Shown here: positions 37,020 through 46,402 of the stretch, piece by piece | How the letters are laid out: each line of letters starts with the position of its first letter | Numbering within the stretch: the stretch's first letter is position 1 | NCBI RefSeq assembly: GCF_001746365.1 | Contig: NZ_MJAJ01000021.1 | Span: 1 to 64,000 of the forward strand | Direction of reading: 5' to 3' | Length of the DNA stretch: 64,000 nucleotides | From: Streptomyces sp. LUP30 | Lineage (GTDB): Bacteria > Actinomycetota > Actinomycetes > Streptomycetales > Streptomycetaceae | Translations under genes and position numbers: made by a program | Notes under the pieces: model-generated | What the model was told of the DNA's origin: nothing | Databases searched by the model: none | What the model saw: the letters and a program-made list of their open reading frames with translations, nothing else

Positions 37020-37394
37020 CTACACCTCGAGTTCGGCCTCGATCCGCTTCAGCTGGTGACGGGCCATGGCCAGGTTGGACCTGCCGCGGTCCAGCACCAG
37101 GTAGATGAACAGCCCGCTGCCGGTCCGGCCCTTGAGGAGCCGGATCAGGTGGTACTGGGTCGCCAGCGTGATCAGGATGTCCTCGATCTCCCCCTTCAGG
37201 CCCAGGTGTTCCATGGTGCGGACCTTGGCGCGGATCACATCGGTGTTGCCGGCCGCGGCGACGTTCAGATCGAGGTCCTTGCCGCCGCCGAGCGTGCCGA
37301 GTGCCATACCGCTGGTGTAGTCCACGACGGCGACCCCCAGCGCCCCCTCCACCGCGGTCATCGTCTCCTTCATAGAGATCTCCACATTCGCCAT
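37020..37394 (-). CDS. Orphan roadblock/LC7-like protein
   Basis: This 124-residue protein reads MANVEISMKETMTAVEGALGVAVVDYTSGMALGTLGGG, then DLNVAAAGNTDVIRAKVRTMEHL and EDILITLATQYHLIRLLKG, then GLFIYLVLDRGRSNLAMARHQL. The alternating helix and strand pattern fits the roadblock fold of CvnB and MglB, but no GTPase gene is adjacent. It could serve the conservon 2 kb away. ATG 37394 has GGGAGC upstream. It ends 211 bp before the ArsR start. Confidence 0.78.
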   Translation of the reverse strand: MANVEISMKETMTAVEGALGVAVVDYTSGMALGTLGGGKDLDLNVAAAGNTDVIRAKVRTMEHLGLKGEIEDILITLATQYHLIRLLKGRTGSGLFIYLVLDRGRSNLAMARHQLKRIEAELEV

Positions 37395-37595
37395 GGCGCT
37401 GCTCCCGCCGGTTGCACGGGCCCGGTCTCCTCCGGCCCCGCTGGTGCGTCGACCGTACGGAGACCGTCCCCCGAGAGGGTGACGTGCTCCGGGACTGGCG
37501 CAAGGAACTCCGGAACGCGGGGATCCGAGACCCTTTTTGATCGTGTGCATGCTAGATCTGAGCGGACCGTCGAGGGTGAGCGCGCGACGGCCGGC

Positions 37596-37624
37596 CGGGC
37601 GGCCATCGCACCGATGGCCGCCCG
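37596..37624. terminator. Hairpin terminator after the sialidase-like gene
   Basis: A 13-bp stem (37596-37608 with 37612-37624) around a 3-nt loop lies 45 bp after the stop at 37669 on the minus strand. It closes the galactoside operon. Confidence 0.8.
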
Positions 37625-37668
37625 CGTGTCTGCCGTGCGCCGTGCGCCGTGTGCAGCGCTGTCACGGC

Positions 37669-39474
37669 CTACGGGACGAGCTTCCAGTCCTGTGAACCGT
37701 CCGTGAGCGCGTTCTGCAACGTCAGCTGCGCCCCGGCGGACGCACCGGTCAGGTACAGGCTCGTGTTCCTGACGGCCTGGAGCCGGTGGAACCCGTCGGC
37801 GGTCTTGACGAGGTTCCAGCTGCCGGTGGCGCTGTCGTCGACCCACTGGCCGATCTTCTGGCCCGCGGTGGCGCTGCCGGTCCAGATGGCCGCCGCACGG
37901 CCGCCCGACTTGTTCAGCAGGGTCACTCCACCGTTCGGCTCGGTCGTCACGTGCCAGTACTGCGTGTCCGTGATCGCCGCCGCGCCGGCGTCCTCCAGGA
38001 CCACGTCGGGCACGTCCGCGTTGCCGAGGTTCGCGTCGTTGGTCCGGTTGCCGGTGCCGATCACCTGGCCGGTCCTGCGGTTCACCAGCCGGTAGTACGC
38101 GCCGCGCGAGTCGCCGAGGTCGACCTCCGCGTGGGCGATCGTCGACGTGCCCTGGTTGTTGAGGACGGCGACACGTCCGGTCACGTCCACGTACTGCAGG
38201 TTGCGGCTGTATCCGGCGGGCGAGGTGGTCTGGTACTCCTTCCACACGCCGTCGCCGCGTCCGCTGTCGTCGACCCAGACGTCCCCGCTGCCCGCCGCGT
38301 TGTAGACCAGACGTCCGTCGGGAAGCGCGATGACGACCGGGCTGCCGCCGGTCGCGAGAGGCCGGGAGCCCGCCACGACCGGCAGCGAGGTGACGGCCAT
38401 GCCGGTGGCGGAGCCGCGGAAGAACCTCAGCGGGTCGTCCGCGAGCAGGTACCGGGTGTTGGCGCCGCCGCCCCAGTACTCGAAGGTGAGCAGCCACCGT
38501 CCGTCCGTCGTGCGCACGACGTTCGTCATGCCCGGCCTGCCGCCGCCGATCTCCTTCTTCCCGCCGCCCATGTCCTGCACCGAGCCGGCGACGTCGACGA
38601 CGGGCGCGCTCCAGTCCGCGCTGTTCCCGTTCCAGGTCCGGTGCACGAGGATCTGACCGTGCGAGTCCGCGGCGGTGTCGTCGGCGGGGTCCGGGGTCGG
38701 CACGCCGGTGACCGGATCGAAGCCCGTGTAATCGTGTTCGTCGGAGTAGTAGCAGACCAGTTTGCCCTGGTAGACCATCAGGTACGGCTCCCAGAGGGGA
38801 TCGACCTGCTTGTTCGTGTTCGCGGCGGCGACGTTCCGGCCGATCGCGCCGGCGCTGCCGCCCTGCCAGCCGCCGGTGGCGACGACGTTGACGACCCGCC
38901 ACGTCCTGCCGTCGTCGACGCTCGAGTACAGGGCGATCGCCAGATCCCTGCGGTCGCCGTCGTTGTCCGGCGTCCAGGCGGGGTCGGCCGCCTTGTGCTC
39001 CTTGTAGTAGTAGTCGTCCCCCGACACCACGCTCGCCAGGAGCAGCGTGCCCTTCTTGAGCGCACCGACCTTCTGCGGCAGGACGTAGAGGTACGGGTTG
39101 GTCCAGTTGCTCGTGTACTTCGCGTAGCGGGGGTCCTCGGAGAGGTACGCCGGCGCCTTGACCTCCGACAGCGGCTGCCACGAGGTGCCGTCGTCGTCGC
39201 TCTTGTAGACGGGCAGGGTCTGTCCGTCGGCGCTGCCCGTCGCGGGGACGACCGTGGACTTCTCGAACGACGCGACCAGACGTCCGCTCGGCAGCTCCGC
39301 CGACTTCGGGTAGACGGCGCAGTTGCCCCGCCCCTTCAGGCACGGCTCGCTGCCGAGCTGGTAGAGGGTTCCGCCCGTCGGGTCGTACGCCTGCGCGCCG
39401 GTCATGGGAACCGCCAGCATGACGGTCGCCGCGACGGCGGTTCCCAGCGTCCGGCTCAGTGTTCTGCTCTGCAC
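37669..39474 (-). CDS. Secreted sialidase-like glycosidase with ricin-type C-terminal domain
   Basis: This 601-residue secreted protein has a signal peptide ending near residue 29 (PMTGAQA). A beta-propeller of about 400 residues carries Asp-boxes KSDDDGTSWQ and SSVDDGRTWR. The fold covers GH33/GH93-like exo-enzymes; which sugar it releases cannot be told. The last 150 residues have a ricin-type trefoil with QYWHV, GSWNLV and QDWKLV as the three QxW-like strands, and would bind galactose-type sugars. The GTG start follows GGAGGGGCT. It is the last gene of the LacI-ABC-GH42 operon, 49 bp after GH42. Confidence 0.85.
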   Translation of the reverse strand: MQSRTLSRTLGTAVAATVMLAVPMTGAQAYDPTGGTLYQLGSEPCLKGRGNCAVYPKSAELPSGRLVASFEKSTVVPATGSADGQTLPVYKSDDDGTSWQPLSEVKAPAYLSEDPRYAKYTSNWTNPYLYVLPQKVGALKKGTLLLASVVSGDDYYYKEHKAADPAWTPDNDGDRRDLAIALYSSVDDGRTWRVVNVVATGGWQGGSAGAIGRNVAAANTNKQVDPLWEPYLMVYQGKLVCYYSDEHDYTGFDPVTGVPTPDPADDTAADSHGQILVHRTWNGNSADWSAPVVDVAGSVQDMGGGKKEIGGGRPGMTNVVRTTDGRWLLTFEYWGGGANTRYLLADDPLRFFRGSATGMAVTSLPVVAGSRPLATGGSPVVIALPDGRLVYNAAGSGDVWVDDSGRGDGVWKEYQTTSPAGYSRNLQYVDVTGRVAVLNNQGTSTIAHAEVDLGDSRGAYYRLVNRRTGQVIGTGNRTNDANLGNADVPDVVLEDAGAAAITDTQYWHVTTEPNGGVTLLNKSGGRAAAIWTGSATAGQKIGQWVDDSATGSWNLVKTADGFHRLQAVRNTSLYLTGASAGAQLTLQNALTDGSQDWKLVP

Positions 39475-39523
39475 AGCCCCTCCTCGGGGGACGGCCCCGC
39501 CGATGTCCGTGGCGGGTGGGGAT

Positions 39524-41659
39524 TCAGGCGACGAGGACGCGTACGTCCCAGGGGCCCAGGTCGAGTGCGGCGCCGGCGGGGACGACGGCGCGGGTCAGCA
39601 CGTCGGAGAGGCCGACCGGGGCGGCGACGCTCACCGGCTCCCAGCTCCAGTTGTGGACGATGTGCACACGGCGTCCGTCCGGTGCGGTTCCGGTGGTCGC
39701 GGTGACCGAGGCCGGGAGATCGCGCCAGGTGTGCCGCGCGGCCGGCGCCAGCCACTCCGCGAGCGCCCTGGCGAGGTCGCGCCCGGGCGCGGTGCCCACG
39801 TACGTGACCCGGCCCGCGCCGTGACGACGGGTGGTGACCGCGGGCCAGCGTCCGAAGTGCGGGTGGTCGTACGTGACGAGCGCCTCGGCGTCGATGACGG
39901 TGAGACCGTCGGCCCAACGGGTGGCCGTCGCGCCCTCCGGCACCTCGATCGGACCCCCGGACGCGGACCGCACGGGGACCTCTGCGACGAGATTGCTGAA
40001 CTCGTCGTAGCGCACGCCCGCGACGTGGGTCAGACGGCCCGGGGCCGCTTCGTGCCGGGCCCGTGCCTCGTGGTCGGCGTAGCCGGTGCGCGGGCCGAGC
40101 ACGAGGTGGCCGCCGGCCTCGGCATAGGCCGCGAACCAGTCGAGGGTCGAGTCGGCCGCGAGGTACAACGCCGGTACCACGAGCACGGGATGACGGCCGG
40201 CGGCCTCCTCCGGCGTCAGTCCCTCCCCTTGCCCGCGCGGATCGTGCAACTGGCGGGCGTGCACGATGCGCACCTGCCGGCCGGCATCGAACGCTCCCCG
40301 GTAGAAGGGATCGAAGAAGCGGTGGTAGGCGGCCGGGTCGGGCTCGCCGTCCGGCCCGGTCAGCGGCGGGTGCTTCTGCATCAGCCACTTGCTCGGCGTC
40401 GAGTACACCATCGTCAGGTCCGCGTCCGGTTCGAGTCCGGCGACCAGGTCGCCCGCGGCCTCGAACTCGGCTCCCAGCCGGGCGAGTTCACCATAGGTGC
40501 GGCCGGGCAGGCCGGTGTGCGGGAGGACGCCGCCCCAGTAGGTCTCGGCGCCGAAATGCAGGGTGTTCCAGTGCCAGTACTCGATCATGCGGGCCCCCCG
40601 CGCGACGAGCGCCCAGGCCGCCTGTCGCCACTGGCCGTCGTAGGCGGGCCGGTTGTCCCAGGGGAAGCCGATGGAGCCCGCGTTGGTCTCGGTGACCAGG
40701 AACGGCTCCTGACGCGAGGAGAACATCCAGTCGGCGCTCTGGTACAGCGACCACACACCCGCCGTCTGCCACTTCTGCTCATGGCTGTCGGGCGTGGGGT
40801 CGGGCAGCAGCAGAGCGTCCTGCATGCCGTAGTACGGGTTCCCGGAGGCGATGTCGAGGCAGTCGGTCAGCTCGTCGTCCTCCACGGCGGGCCGGGTGTA
40901 GGAGATGCAGGTGGTGACGAACTGCTCGGGCCCGGCGTACTCGCGGACGATGTCGGCCTGCCAGCCGATGAACTCCGTGACCTGACGGGCCTGGAAGGCG
41001 CGCCAGGCGACGTCGTACTGCGGCTGCGCGTTGCCGTCCGGCGTCCACAGGTCGGCCCAGGTCGACAGCCGGTGCGACCAGTACACCAGCCCCCATTCGC
41101 GGTTGAGGGTCTCGACGTCGCCGTACCGCTCGCGCAGGTGGTCCACGAAGCGCTGGAAGACGCCGTGGTTGTGCAGGAGTTCGTTGCCGGGTTCGTTGTC
41201 CACCTGGAAGCCGATCACCGCCGGGTGGTCGGCGTACCGGGCGACGATCTTGCGGATGATCCGCTCGGCGTGGAAGCGGAAGGCGGGGTGGGTGAAGTCG
41301 ACCTCCTGCCGTGCACCCCAGCCGATGCGCTCACCGGTGCGCCGCTCGCCCGCGATCTCGGGGTACTGACGGGCCAGCCACGGGGGCACGGCGTACGTCG
41401 GCGTCCCGAGGACGACGGAGATGCCCCGCTCGTGCGCGCCGTCGAGGACCGGCTGGAGCCAGTCGAGGTCGAAGCGCCCGTTCTCCGGCTCCCAGGTCGA
41501 CCACACCGACTCGCCGACCCGGATGACGGTGACGTGCGCGTCGGCCATCAGATCGAGGTCGGTCCTGAGCCGGTCGTCGGGCCGGTCGGCGCCGTAGGGG
41601 GGCCGGTATTCGTGGTAGTACGCGGCGCCGAAGAGGACGCGGGCAGGCAGAGCCGCCAT
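39524..41659 (-). CDS. GH42 beta-galactosidase
   Basis: This 711-residue intracellular enzyme cleaves beta-galactosides. The TIM barrel opens VLFGAAYYHEYRPP and DLDLMADAHVTVIRVGESVWSTWEP. The acid/base is Glu156 (QVDNEPGNE) and the nucleophile is Glu324 (LVTETNAGS). A trimerisation domain follows after about residue 400, and a small C-terminal beta domain ends LDLGPWDVRVLV. No signal peptide is present, so it acts on imported oligosaccharides. ATG 41659 has GGAGG 8 nt upstream. It lies 35 bp after the permease gene in the same operon. Confidence 0.95.
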   Translation of the reverse strand: MAALPARVLFGAAYYHEYRPPYGADRPDDRLRTDLDLMADAHVTVIRVGESVWSTWEPENGRFDLDWLQPVLDGAHERGISVVLGTPTYAVPPWLARQYPEIAGERRTGERIGWGARQEVDFTHPAFRFHAERIIRKIVARYADHPAVIGFQVDNEPGNELLHNHGVFQRFVDHLRERYGDVETLNREWGLVYWSHRLSTWADLWTPDGNAQPQYDVAWRAFQARQVTEFIGWQADIVREYAGPEQFVTTCISYTRPAVEDDELTDCLDIASGNPYYGMQDALLLPDPTPDSHEQKWQTAGVWSLYQSADWMFSSRQEPFLVTETNAGSIGFPWDNRPAYDGQWRQAAWALVARGARMIEYWHWNTLHFGAETYWGGVLPHTGLPGRTYGELARLGAEFEAAGDLVAGLEPDADLTMVYSTPSKWLMQKHPPLTGPDGEPDPAAYHRFFDPFYRGAFDAGRQVRIVHARQLHDPRGQGEGLTPEEAAGRHPVLVVPALYLAADSTLDWFAAYAEAGGHLVLGPRTGYADHEARARHEAAPGRLTHVAGVRYDEFSNLVAEVPVRSASGGPIEVPEGATATRWADGLTVIDAEALVTYDHPHFGRWPAVTTRRHGAGRVTYVGTAPGRDLARALAEWLAPAARHTWRDLPASVTATTGTAPDGRRVHIVHNWSWEPVSVAAPVGLSDVLTRAVVPAGAALDLGPWDVRVLVA

Positions 41660-41694
41660 GAGGGAAACCTCCGCAGGAGCGAGGGGGGAAGGGG

Positions 41695-42639
41695 TCACTG
41701 CTTGACGCCGCCGGCGGCCAGGCCGCTCTGCCAGTAGCGCTGGAGCAGCAGGAACGCCACGACGAGCGGCACGATCGACAGGAGTGAGCCGGTCACGACC
41801 AGGGCGAGCATGTCGCTGCTGGAGCCCGCCCCGCCGTTCTGCGCCTGCGCGGCCCAGGAGGACAGGCCGACGGTGACGGGGTACAGATCCGGGTCGTTCA
41901 GCATGATCAGCGGCAGGAAGTAGTTGTTCCAGGTCGCGACCAGGGTGAACAGCAGGACCGTCACCAGGCCGGGCGCCAGCAGCCGCAGGGCGATCCGGAA
42001 GAAGATCCGGGCCTCGCCCGCCCCGTCGATGCGGGCGGCCTCCAGCACGCTGTCCGGGACGGCGTCCTGCGCGTAGACGCGCATCAGGTAGAGACCGAAG
42101 GGATTGACCAGGGAGGGCAGGATCACCGCCCACGGGGTGTTGACCAGACCCGCCTTGGCGAAGAGGAGATAGGTCGGGATCGCCAGCGCGGTGGTCGGGA
42201 CCATGACCGCGCCGAGCACCAGGTGGAAGGCGGTCCGGTCGCCGCGGAAGCGGAACTTCGCGAAACCGTACCCGCCGGCCGCCGCGAGCAGCGCGGCCCC
42301 GACCGCGCTGACACCCGCGTACATGACCGTGTTGAGCAGCCAGTGCACGTAGACGCCGTCGTCCTGGGCGAAGGTCTGCCGGACGTTGGTCAGCAACTGC
42401 GGGGCGTGCGAGAACCACAGGCCGAAGCTGTTGAACAGGTCCCGGGTGCTCTTGGTGGAGGCCACGAGCAGCCAGAACAAGGGGAGGAGGAAGTACGCCA
42501 GGGCGGCCAGCATGGCGATCGTCAGCGGGGTGCTGCGGCGCCGGGAGGCGGATCCGCGCCGGGGCGGTGCGGCCGGGGAAGGCTTCGCCGTCGGCACGGC
42601 CGTGGCCCCCGTGGGGGTGGTGGAGGTCGTGGTCGTCAC
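41695..42639 (-). CDS. Carbohydrate ABC permease (MalG type)
   Basis: This 314-residue inner permease has a Thr/Pro-rich N-tail of about 35 residues and six membrane helices from LTIAMLAALAYFLLPLFWLL on. The EAA loop reads DSVLEAARIDGAGEARIFFRIALRLLAPG. The GTG start overlaps the stop of the first permease (GTGA) and follows AGGAGGACCCC, a very good ribosome site. It pairs with the gene at 42636 to import the sugar bound by the lipoprotein at 43516. Confidence 0.95.
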   Translation of the reverse strand: MTTTTSTTPTGATAVPTAKPSPAAPPRRGSASRRRSTPLTIAMLAALAYFLLPLFWLLVASTKSTRDLFNSFGLWFSHAPQLLTNVRQTFAQDDGVYVHWLLNTVMYAGVSAVGAALLAAAGGYGFAKFRFRGDRTAFHLVLGAVMVPTTALAIPTYLLFAKAGLVNTPWAVILPSLVNPFGLYLMRVYAQDAVPDSVLEAARIDGAGEARIFFRIALRLLAPGLVTVLLFTLVATWNNYFLPLIMLNDPDLYPVTVGLSSWAAQAQNGGAGSSSDMLALVVTGSLLSIVPLVVAFLLLQRYWQSGLAAGGVKQ

Positions 42640-43514
42640 GGGGTCCTCCTGCGGTTCGCGGTGAGCAGGACGGCATAGGAGGCGATCACGATGGCGAGGC
42701 CGAGGAGGAAGGAGACCGTGGCCGCGTAGTTGACCTGCTGTCCGGTGAAGGCGAGCGTGTAGGCGTAGAGGTTGGCGGTGTAGGAGCTGCTGATCACGTC
42801 CGGGGCGATGGTCATCAGCAGCTTCGGCTCGTTGAACAGCTGGAAGCTGCCGATCACCGAGAACAGCAGGGTGAGCATCAGCGCCGGGCGCAGGGCCGGC
42901 AGTTTGATCGACCAGGCGGTCCGCCAGGCGCCGGCCCCGTCGACCGCGGCCGCCTCGTACAACTCCTCGGGGACGGTGCGCAGGGCGGCGTACAGGATGA
43001 TCATGTTGTAGCCGACGAACTCCCAGGTCACGATGTTCGCCAGGCTGCCCAGCATCCAGCTGTCGCTGAGGAAGTCCGGAACGGGCAGACTCAGATCGCG
43101 GCTGAGCTGGGCGAAGGGCCCGAAGTCCGGCCCGTACAGATAGCCCCACATGAGCGCGGCGACCACGCTGGGAACGGCGTACGGGACGAAGATGCCGAGC
43201 CGGATGAACCGGGCGAGCCGGAGCAGCCCGCTGTCGAGGGCCAGCGCGAACACGAGCGCGAACAGCAGCATCACCGGCACCTGGATCACGAAGAACAGCG
43301 CGACGCGTCCGATGCCGTGCAGGAACTGCGGATCGCTCAGGGCCTGGACGTAGTTGTCGAGCCCGACGAAGGCCGTGCCGCCGATGAGCCGTTCCTGGAA
43401 CAGGCTGAGGTAGGCGGCGTAGCCGAGGGGGGCGAGGAAGAGCAGCAGGAACAGCACCATGAACGGCGCGACGAACAGCGGACCCGCCGCCCGGCGACGG
43501 TGTGCGGCAGCCAT
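42636..43514 (-). CDS. Carbohydrate ABC permease (MalF type)
   Basis: This 292-residue permease has six helices: VAPFMVLFLLLFLAPLGYAA, a long second-third pair from VALFFVIQVPVMLLFALVFALAL, and so on. The EAA loop is ELYEAAAVDGAGAWRTAWSIKLP. The ATG at 43514 lies 1 nt before the end of the binding-protein gene. No ATPase is encoded nearby; Streptomyces sugar importers usually borrow the shared ATPase MsiK. Confidence 0.95.
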   Translation of the reverse strand: MAAAHRRRAAGPLFVAPFMVLFLLLFLAPLGYAAYLSLFQERLIGGTAFVGLDNYVQALSDPQFLHGIGRVALFFVIQVPVMLLFALVFALALDSGLLRLARFIRLGIFVPYAVPSVVAALMWGYLYGPDFGPFAQLSRDLSLPVPDFLSDSWMLGSLANIVTWEFVGYNMIILYAALRTVPEELYEAAAVDGAGAWRTAWSIKLPALRPALMLTLLFSVIGSFQLFNEPKLLMTIAPDVISSSYTANLYAYTLAFTGQQVNYAATVSFLLGLAIVIASYAVLLTANRRRTP

Positions 43515-43515
43515 G

Positions 43516-44910
43516 TCAGCTCCCCTTGACGGTGAAGCCCTGGCCCTTGGCGTACGTGGTGAGCCGTGACTGCCAGGTGCCGAGGGCCGCGACCGTGTCG
43601 CCCTTGCCGGCGAGGGACTTGCCCACTGTCTCGGTCCAGTCGGTCGCCGCCTGGTCGAGGAACGGGGGCCACTGGAAAGAGGAGTTGACCGTGGCGCTGA
43701 TGTCGGCGAAGACCTGGTTGACCTTCTGGCCGCCGTAGAAGGCAGGGGCGTCGGAGACGAACGAGGCGTCGGTGAGCAGGGCCTTGGTCGCCGGGAAGAA
43801 GAACTGCTCGGTGGCGAACATCTTCGCGCTGGCCGGGTCGCTGTTGAGGAACTGCGCGAACAGCGCGGCGGCGACGGGGTTCTTGGTGCCGCGGATGACG
43901 GCGGTGGTCGAACCGCCCCAGTTGCCCGAGCTGGGCTTGGCGGCGTCCCACTGCGGCAGCGGGGCGGCCCGCCACTTGCCCGCGGTGGCCTTGGCGGAGC
44001 CGGAGAGGAAGACCGGGCCCCAGGCCGCGGTGATCCAGGTGGCGTACTTGCCCCGGTTGAGAGCCGCGTACCAGGAGTCTGTGAAGTCGGGCTCGACGCC
44101 GATGACGCCTTCCTTCGCGAGCCCGCCCCAGTAGGCGCCGAGCTTCTTGGAGACGGCGTCGTCGACGCTGATGGCGATGTCGCTCCTGCCGGAGGTGGCG
44201 TACGGCTTCGCGCCCGCCTGCCAGAGCAGCCCGTGCCAGGCGGCGACCTGGTTGGCCGCGAGGTTGGTGAGGTAGACGTCCGGGTCGGCCTTGTGCAGCT
44301 TGCGCGCCGCCGCGGCGAACTCGTCCCACGTCGTGGGCACGTCGATGCCGTGCGCGTCGAAGATGTCCTGCCGGTACAGCATGCCCATCGGGCCGGTGTC
44401 CTGCGGGATCGCCCACACCTCGCCGTGGCCGCCGGTGACCTGGCCCCAAGTCCAGTCCACGAAGGTGGACTTCAGCGCGGACGCCCCGTAGGGACGCAGA
44501 TCCAGCAGACTGTCGGTGATGGTGAAGGTCGGAATGGCCTGGTACTCGATCTGGACCATGTCCGGGGCGCCGCTGCCGGCCTTCAGCGCGGTGCGCAGCT
44601 TGGTGTACTGCGGGGTGCCCTGGCCCGCGTTGACGACCTTGACCTTGATCGCCGGGTACCGCTTCTCGAAGAGCGCGACCTCCTTGTCGATGTTCGGGAC
44701 CCAGGTCCAGAACGTCAGCTCGGTCGGCGTCTTCATCGCTTTGTCGATGTCGGCCTGGCTGACCGGCTTCGCGGACACCGGGGAACCGCCGGAGTCGCCG
44801 CCGCATGCGGTGAGGGCGGCGCCGAGCGACAGCGCGCCCGTAGTGGTGAGGAACAGACGCCGGCTCATCGAGGAGCGGCCGGACAGCGACGTGAAAGGGT
44901 TCTGAGGCAT
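43516..44910 (-). CDS. Sugar-binding lipoprotein of the ABC importer
   Basis: This 464-residue binding protein (family 1) has an N-terminus that carries both a Tat-like SRRLFL (residues 16-21) and a lipobox LTAC (33-36), so it should be exported by Tat and anchored at Cys36. The mature part opens ELTFWTWVPNIDKEVALFEKRYP and continues with the periplasmic-binding-protein fold (RGKYATWITAAWGPVF). The GGGAG lies 6 nt before ATG 44910. Given GH42 downstream, the ligand is likely a galacto-oligosaccharide, though this is not proven. Confidence 0.93.
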   Translation of the reverse strand: MPQNPFTSLSGRSSMSRRLFLTTTGALSLGAALTACGGDSGGSPVSAKPVSQADIDKAMKTPTELTFWTWVPNIDKEVALFEKRYPAIKVKVVNAGQGTPQYTKLRTALKAGSGAPDMVQIEYQAIPTFTITDSLLDLRPYGASALKSTFVDWTWGQVTGGHGEVWAIPQDTGPMGMLYRQDIFDAHGIDVPTTWDEFAAAARKLHKADPDVYLTNLAANQVAAWHGLLWQAGAKPYATSGRSDIAISVDDAVSKKLGAYWGGLAKEGVIGVEPDFTDSWYAALNRGKYATWITAAWGPVFLSGSAKATAGKWRAAPLPQWDAAKPSSGNWGGSTTAVIRGTKNPVAAALFAQFLNSDPASAKMFATEQFFFPATKALLTDASFVSDAPAFYGGQKVNQVFADISATVNSSFQWPPFLDQAATDWTETVGKSLAGKGDTVAALGTWQSRLTTYAKGQGFTVKGS

Positions 44911-45187
44911 GGTGAACTCCCGCCGAGGCGATGGGCACGGCACGCCTGACGGGCGTGCGGAGGCATGGTGGAGGAAGGTGTGAACGCGAGGACCGGGGCT
45001 GGATCGCCTGAGCGGTCGAGGCGGTGAAGGGGGCGCGAGGTCGCCGGGCCCGGCTCAGTGACTGCCGCGCCGGGCGGCGGCCGGGTGCGTCTTCGGCGCA
45101 GGGACGGTGGTCAGCGGCGCGGACCGTGCGGCGGCTCGTCCCGTGGTCATGCGAGCGGCCGTGCGTGCGGCCGGCCGGTCGTGCTGG

Positions 45188-46330
45188 TCACTGCGGCGTG
45201 GAGCGGCCTCCGTTCGCGTGCGGCGGAGTGTGCGCGGCGCCGCCGGACCGGGATGCGGCGGGCCGTCCGCGACCCGGGGTCGTCCGGTTCGGCGGGGGCG
45301 CGGTCGAGGCGCGGACGACGAGGTCGACCGGTGGGTCGCTCGCCGGCAAGGGGGCCGCGTCCGGGTTCTCGATGGCGTGCACCAGTCGCTTGATGCCCTC
45401 CTGCGCCACGGCGTCGAAGCGCTGCGGCACGGTGGTCAGCGGAGGAGTCACATAGGGGGCGACCGGCACGTCGTCGAAACCGACGACGCTCACGTCGTGC
45501 GGCACCCGACGTCCGGCCTCCGTCAGCGCACGGATGAGACCGATCGCCATGTCGTCGTTGGCGGCGAACACCGCCGTGACGTCGCCGTCCGCGGCCAGCT
45601 CGCGGCCGGCCACGTAACCGGAGGCGGCCGACCAGTCGCCCTCGACGACCGGTGGGACGTCCCGGCCGTGCGCGGTCAGCGCCGTCCGCCAGCCGTCCAG
45701 CCGGTCCCGGGCGGCGTACCAGGCCTGCGGACCCGCGAGGTGATGGACCGTCGTATGGCCCAGGCCCAGCAGGTGTTCGGTGGCCACGTGGGCCATGAGG
45801 TCGGCCCCGTCGCCCGCCGTCAGCACGGTGGGCGCGGCGACGGGCGACGGGGCGCCGAGGACCAGGACGGGGACGCCGACGCGCAGGGCGACGTCGCCGC
45901 CGGCCGCCTGTTCGTCGATGGGTTCGGAGATGACGATGCCGTCCACGCCCTGGTCCAGGAGCGAGTCCACGGCGCCCGCGATGCCTGCGGGATCGCCTTC
46001 CACCGTGTTGACCACCCGCAGCGCGTATCCCGTGTCCCGGACGGCCCGCTCGACGCCCATGAGCAGCGAGGCGGGACCGTACAGGGCCGTGCCGAGCGTC
46101 ACCACGCCGATCGAGCGGGTGCGCCCGGAGGCCAGGGCCCGGGCGGCGTTGTTGCGCCGGTATCCGAGCTCTTCCGCGGCTTCGAGGACGCGTCGGCGCA
46201 CCTCGGCGGAGACGTACTGCTCGTCGTTGAAGACCCGCGACACCGTCTTCTGCGAGACGCCGGCCAGACGGGCCACGTCCACGCTGCGTGGCGCGGCGGA
46301 GTTCCCGCCTCGCCCTGTTGCTCGCGTCAT
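45188..46330 (-). CDS. LacI-family transcriptional regulator
   Basis: This 380-residue repressor has an N-terminal helix-turn-helix SVDVARLAGVSQKTVSRVFNDEQYVSAEVRRRVLEAAEELGYRRN (residues 15-60 or so) with hinge NAARALASGRT. The ligand-binding domain follows (IGVVTLGTALYGPASLLMGV, VDGIVISEPID, VFAANDDMAIGLIRAL, VSVVGFDDVPVAPYVTPPLTTV). The last 35 residues are an extra Arg/Pro tail. ATG 46330 follows GGGAG by 5 nt. It is the first gene of the galactoside operon on the minus strand, 277 bp before the binding-protein gene, and has a cluster of operators upstream. Confidence 0.94.
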   Translation of the reverse strand: MTRATGRGGNSAAPRSVDVARLAGVSQKTVSRVFNDEQYVSAEVRRRVLEAAEELGYRRNNAARALASGRTRSIGVVTLGTALYGPASLLMGVERAVRDTGYALRVVNTVEGDPAGIAGAVDSLLDQGVDGIVISEPIDEQAAGGDVALRVGVPVLVLGAPSPVAAPTVLTAGDGADLMAHVATEHLLGLGHTTVHHLAGPQAWYAARDRLDGWRTALTAHGRDVPPVVEGDWSAASGYVAGRELAADGDVTAVFAANDDMAIGLIRALTEAGRRVPHDVSVVGFDDVPVAPYVTPPLTTVPQRFDAVAQEGIKRLVHAIENPDAAPLPASDPPVDLVVRASTAPPPNRTTPGRGRPAASRSGGAAHTPPHANGGRSTPQ

Positions 46331-46402
46331 GGTGTCTCCCGGTAGCCGTGCGTCCCCACGATGGTGCCAGACCCTGCCGGACGTCCGGGTCGGACCTCCG
46401 TC

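Noticed and set aside
44940..44958. Inverted repeat GCACGCC-N5-GGCGTGC upstream of the sugar-binding lipoprotein as a LacI operator
   Set aside because: It does not resemble the sites at 46403-46448 and is short and GC-rich; chance is likely.
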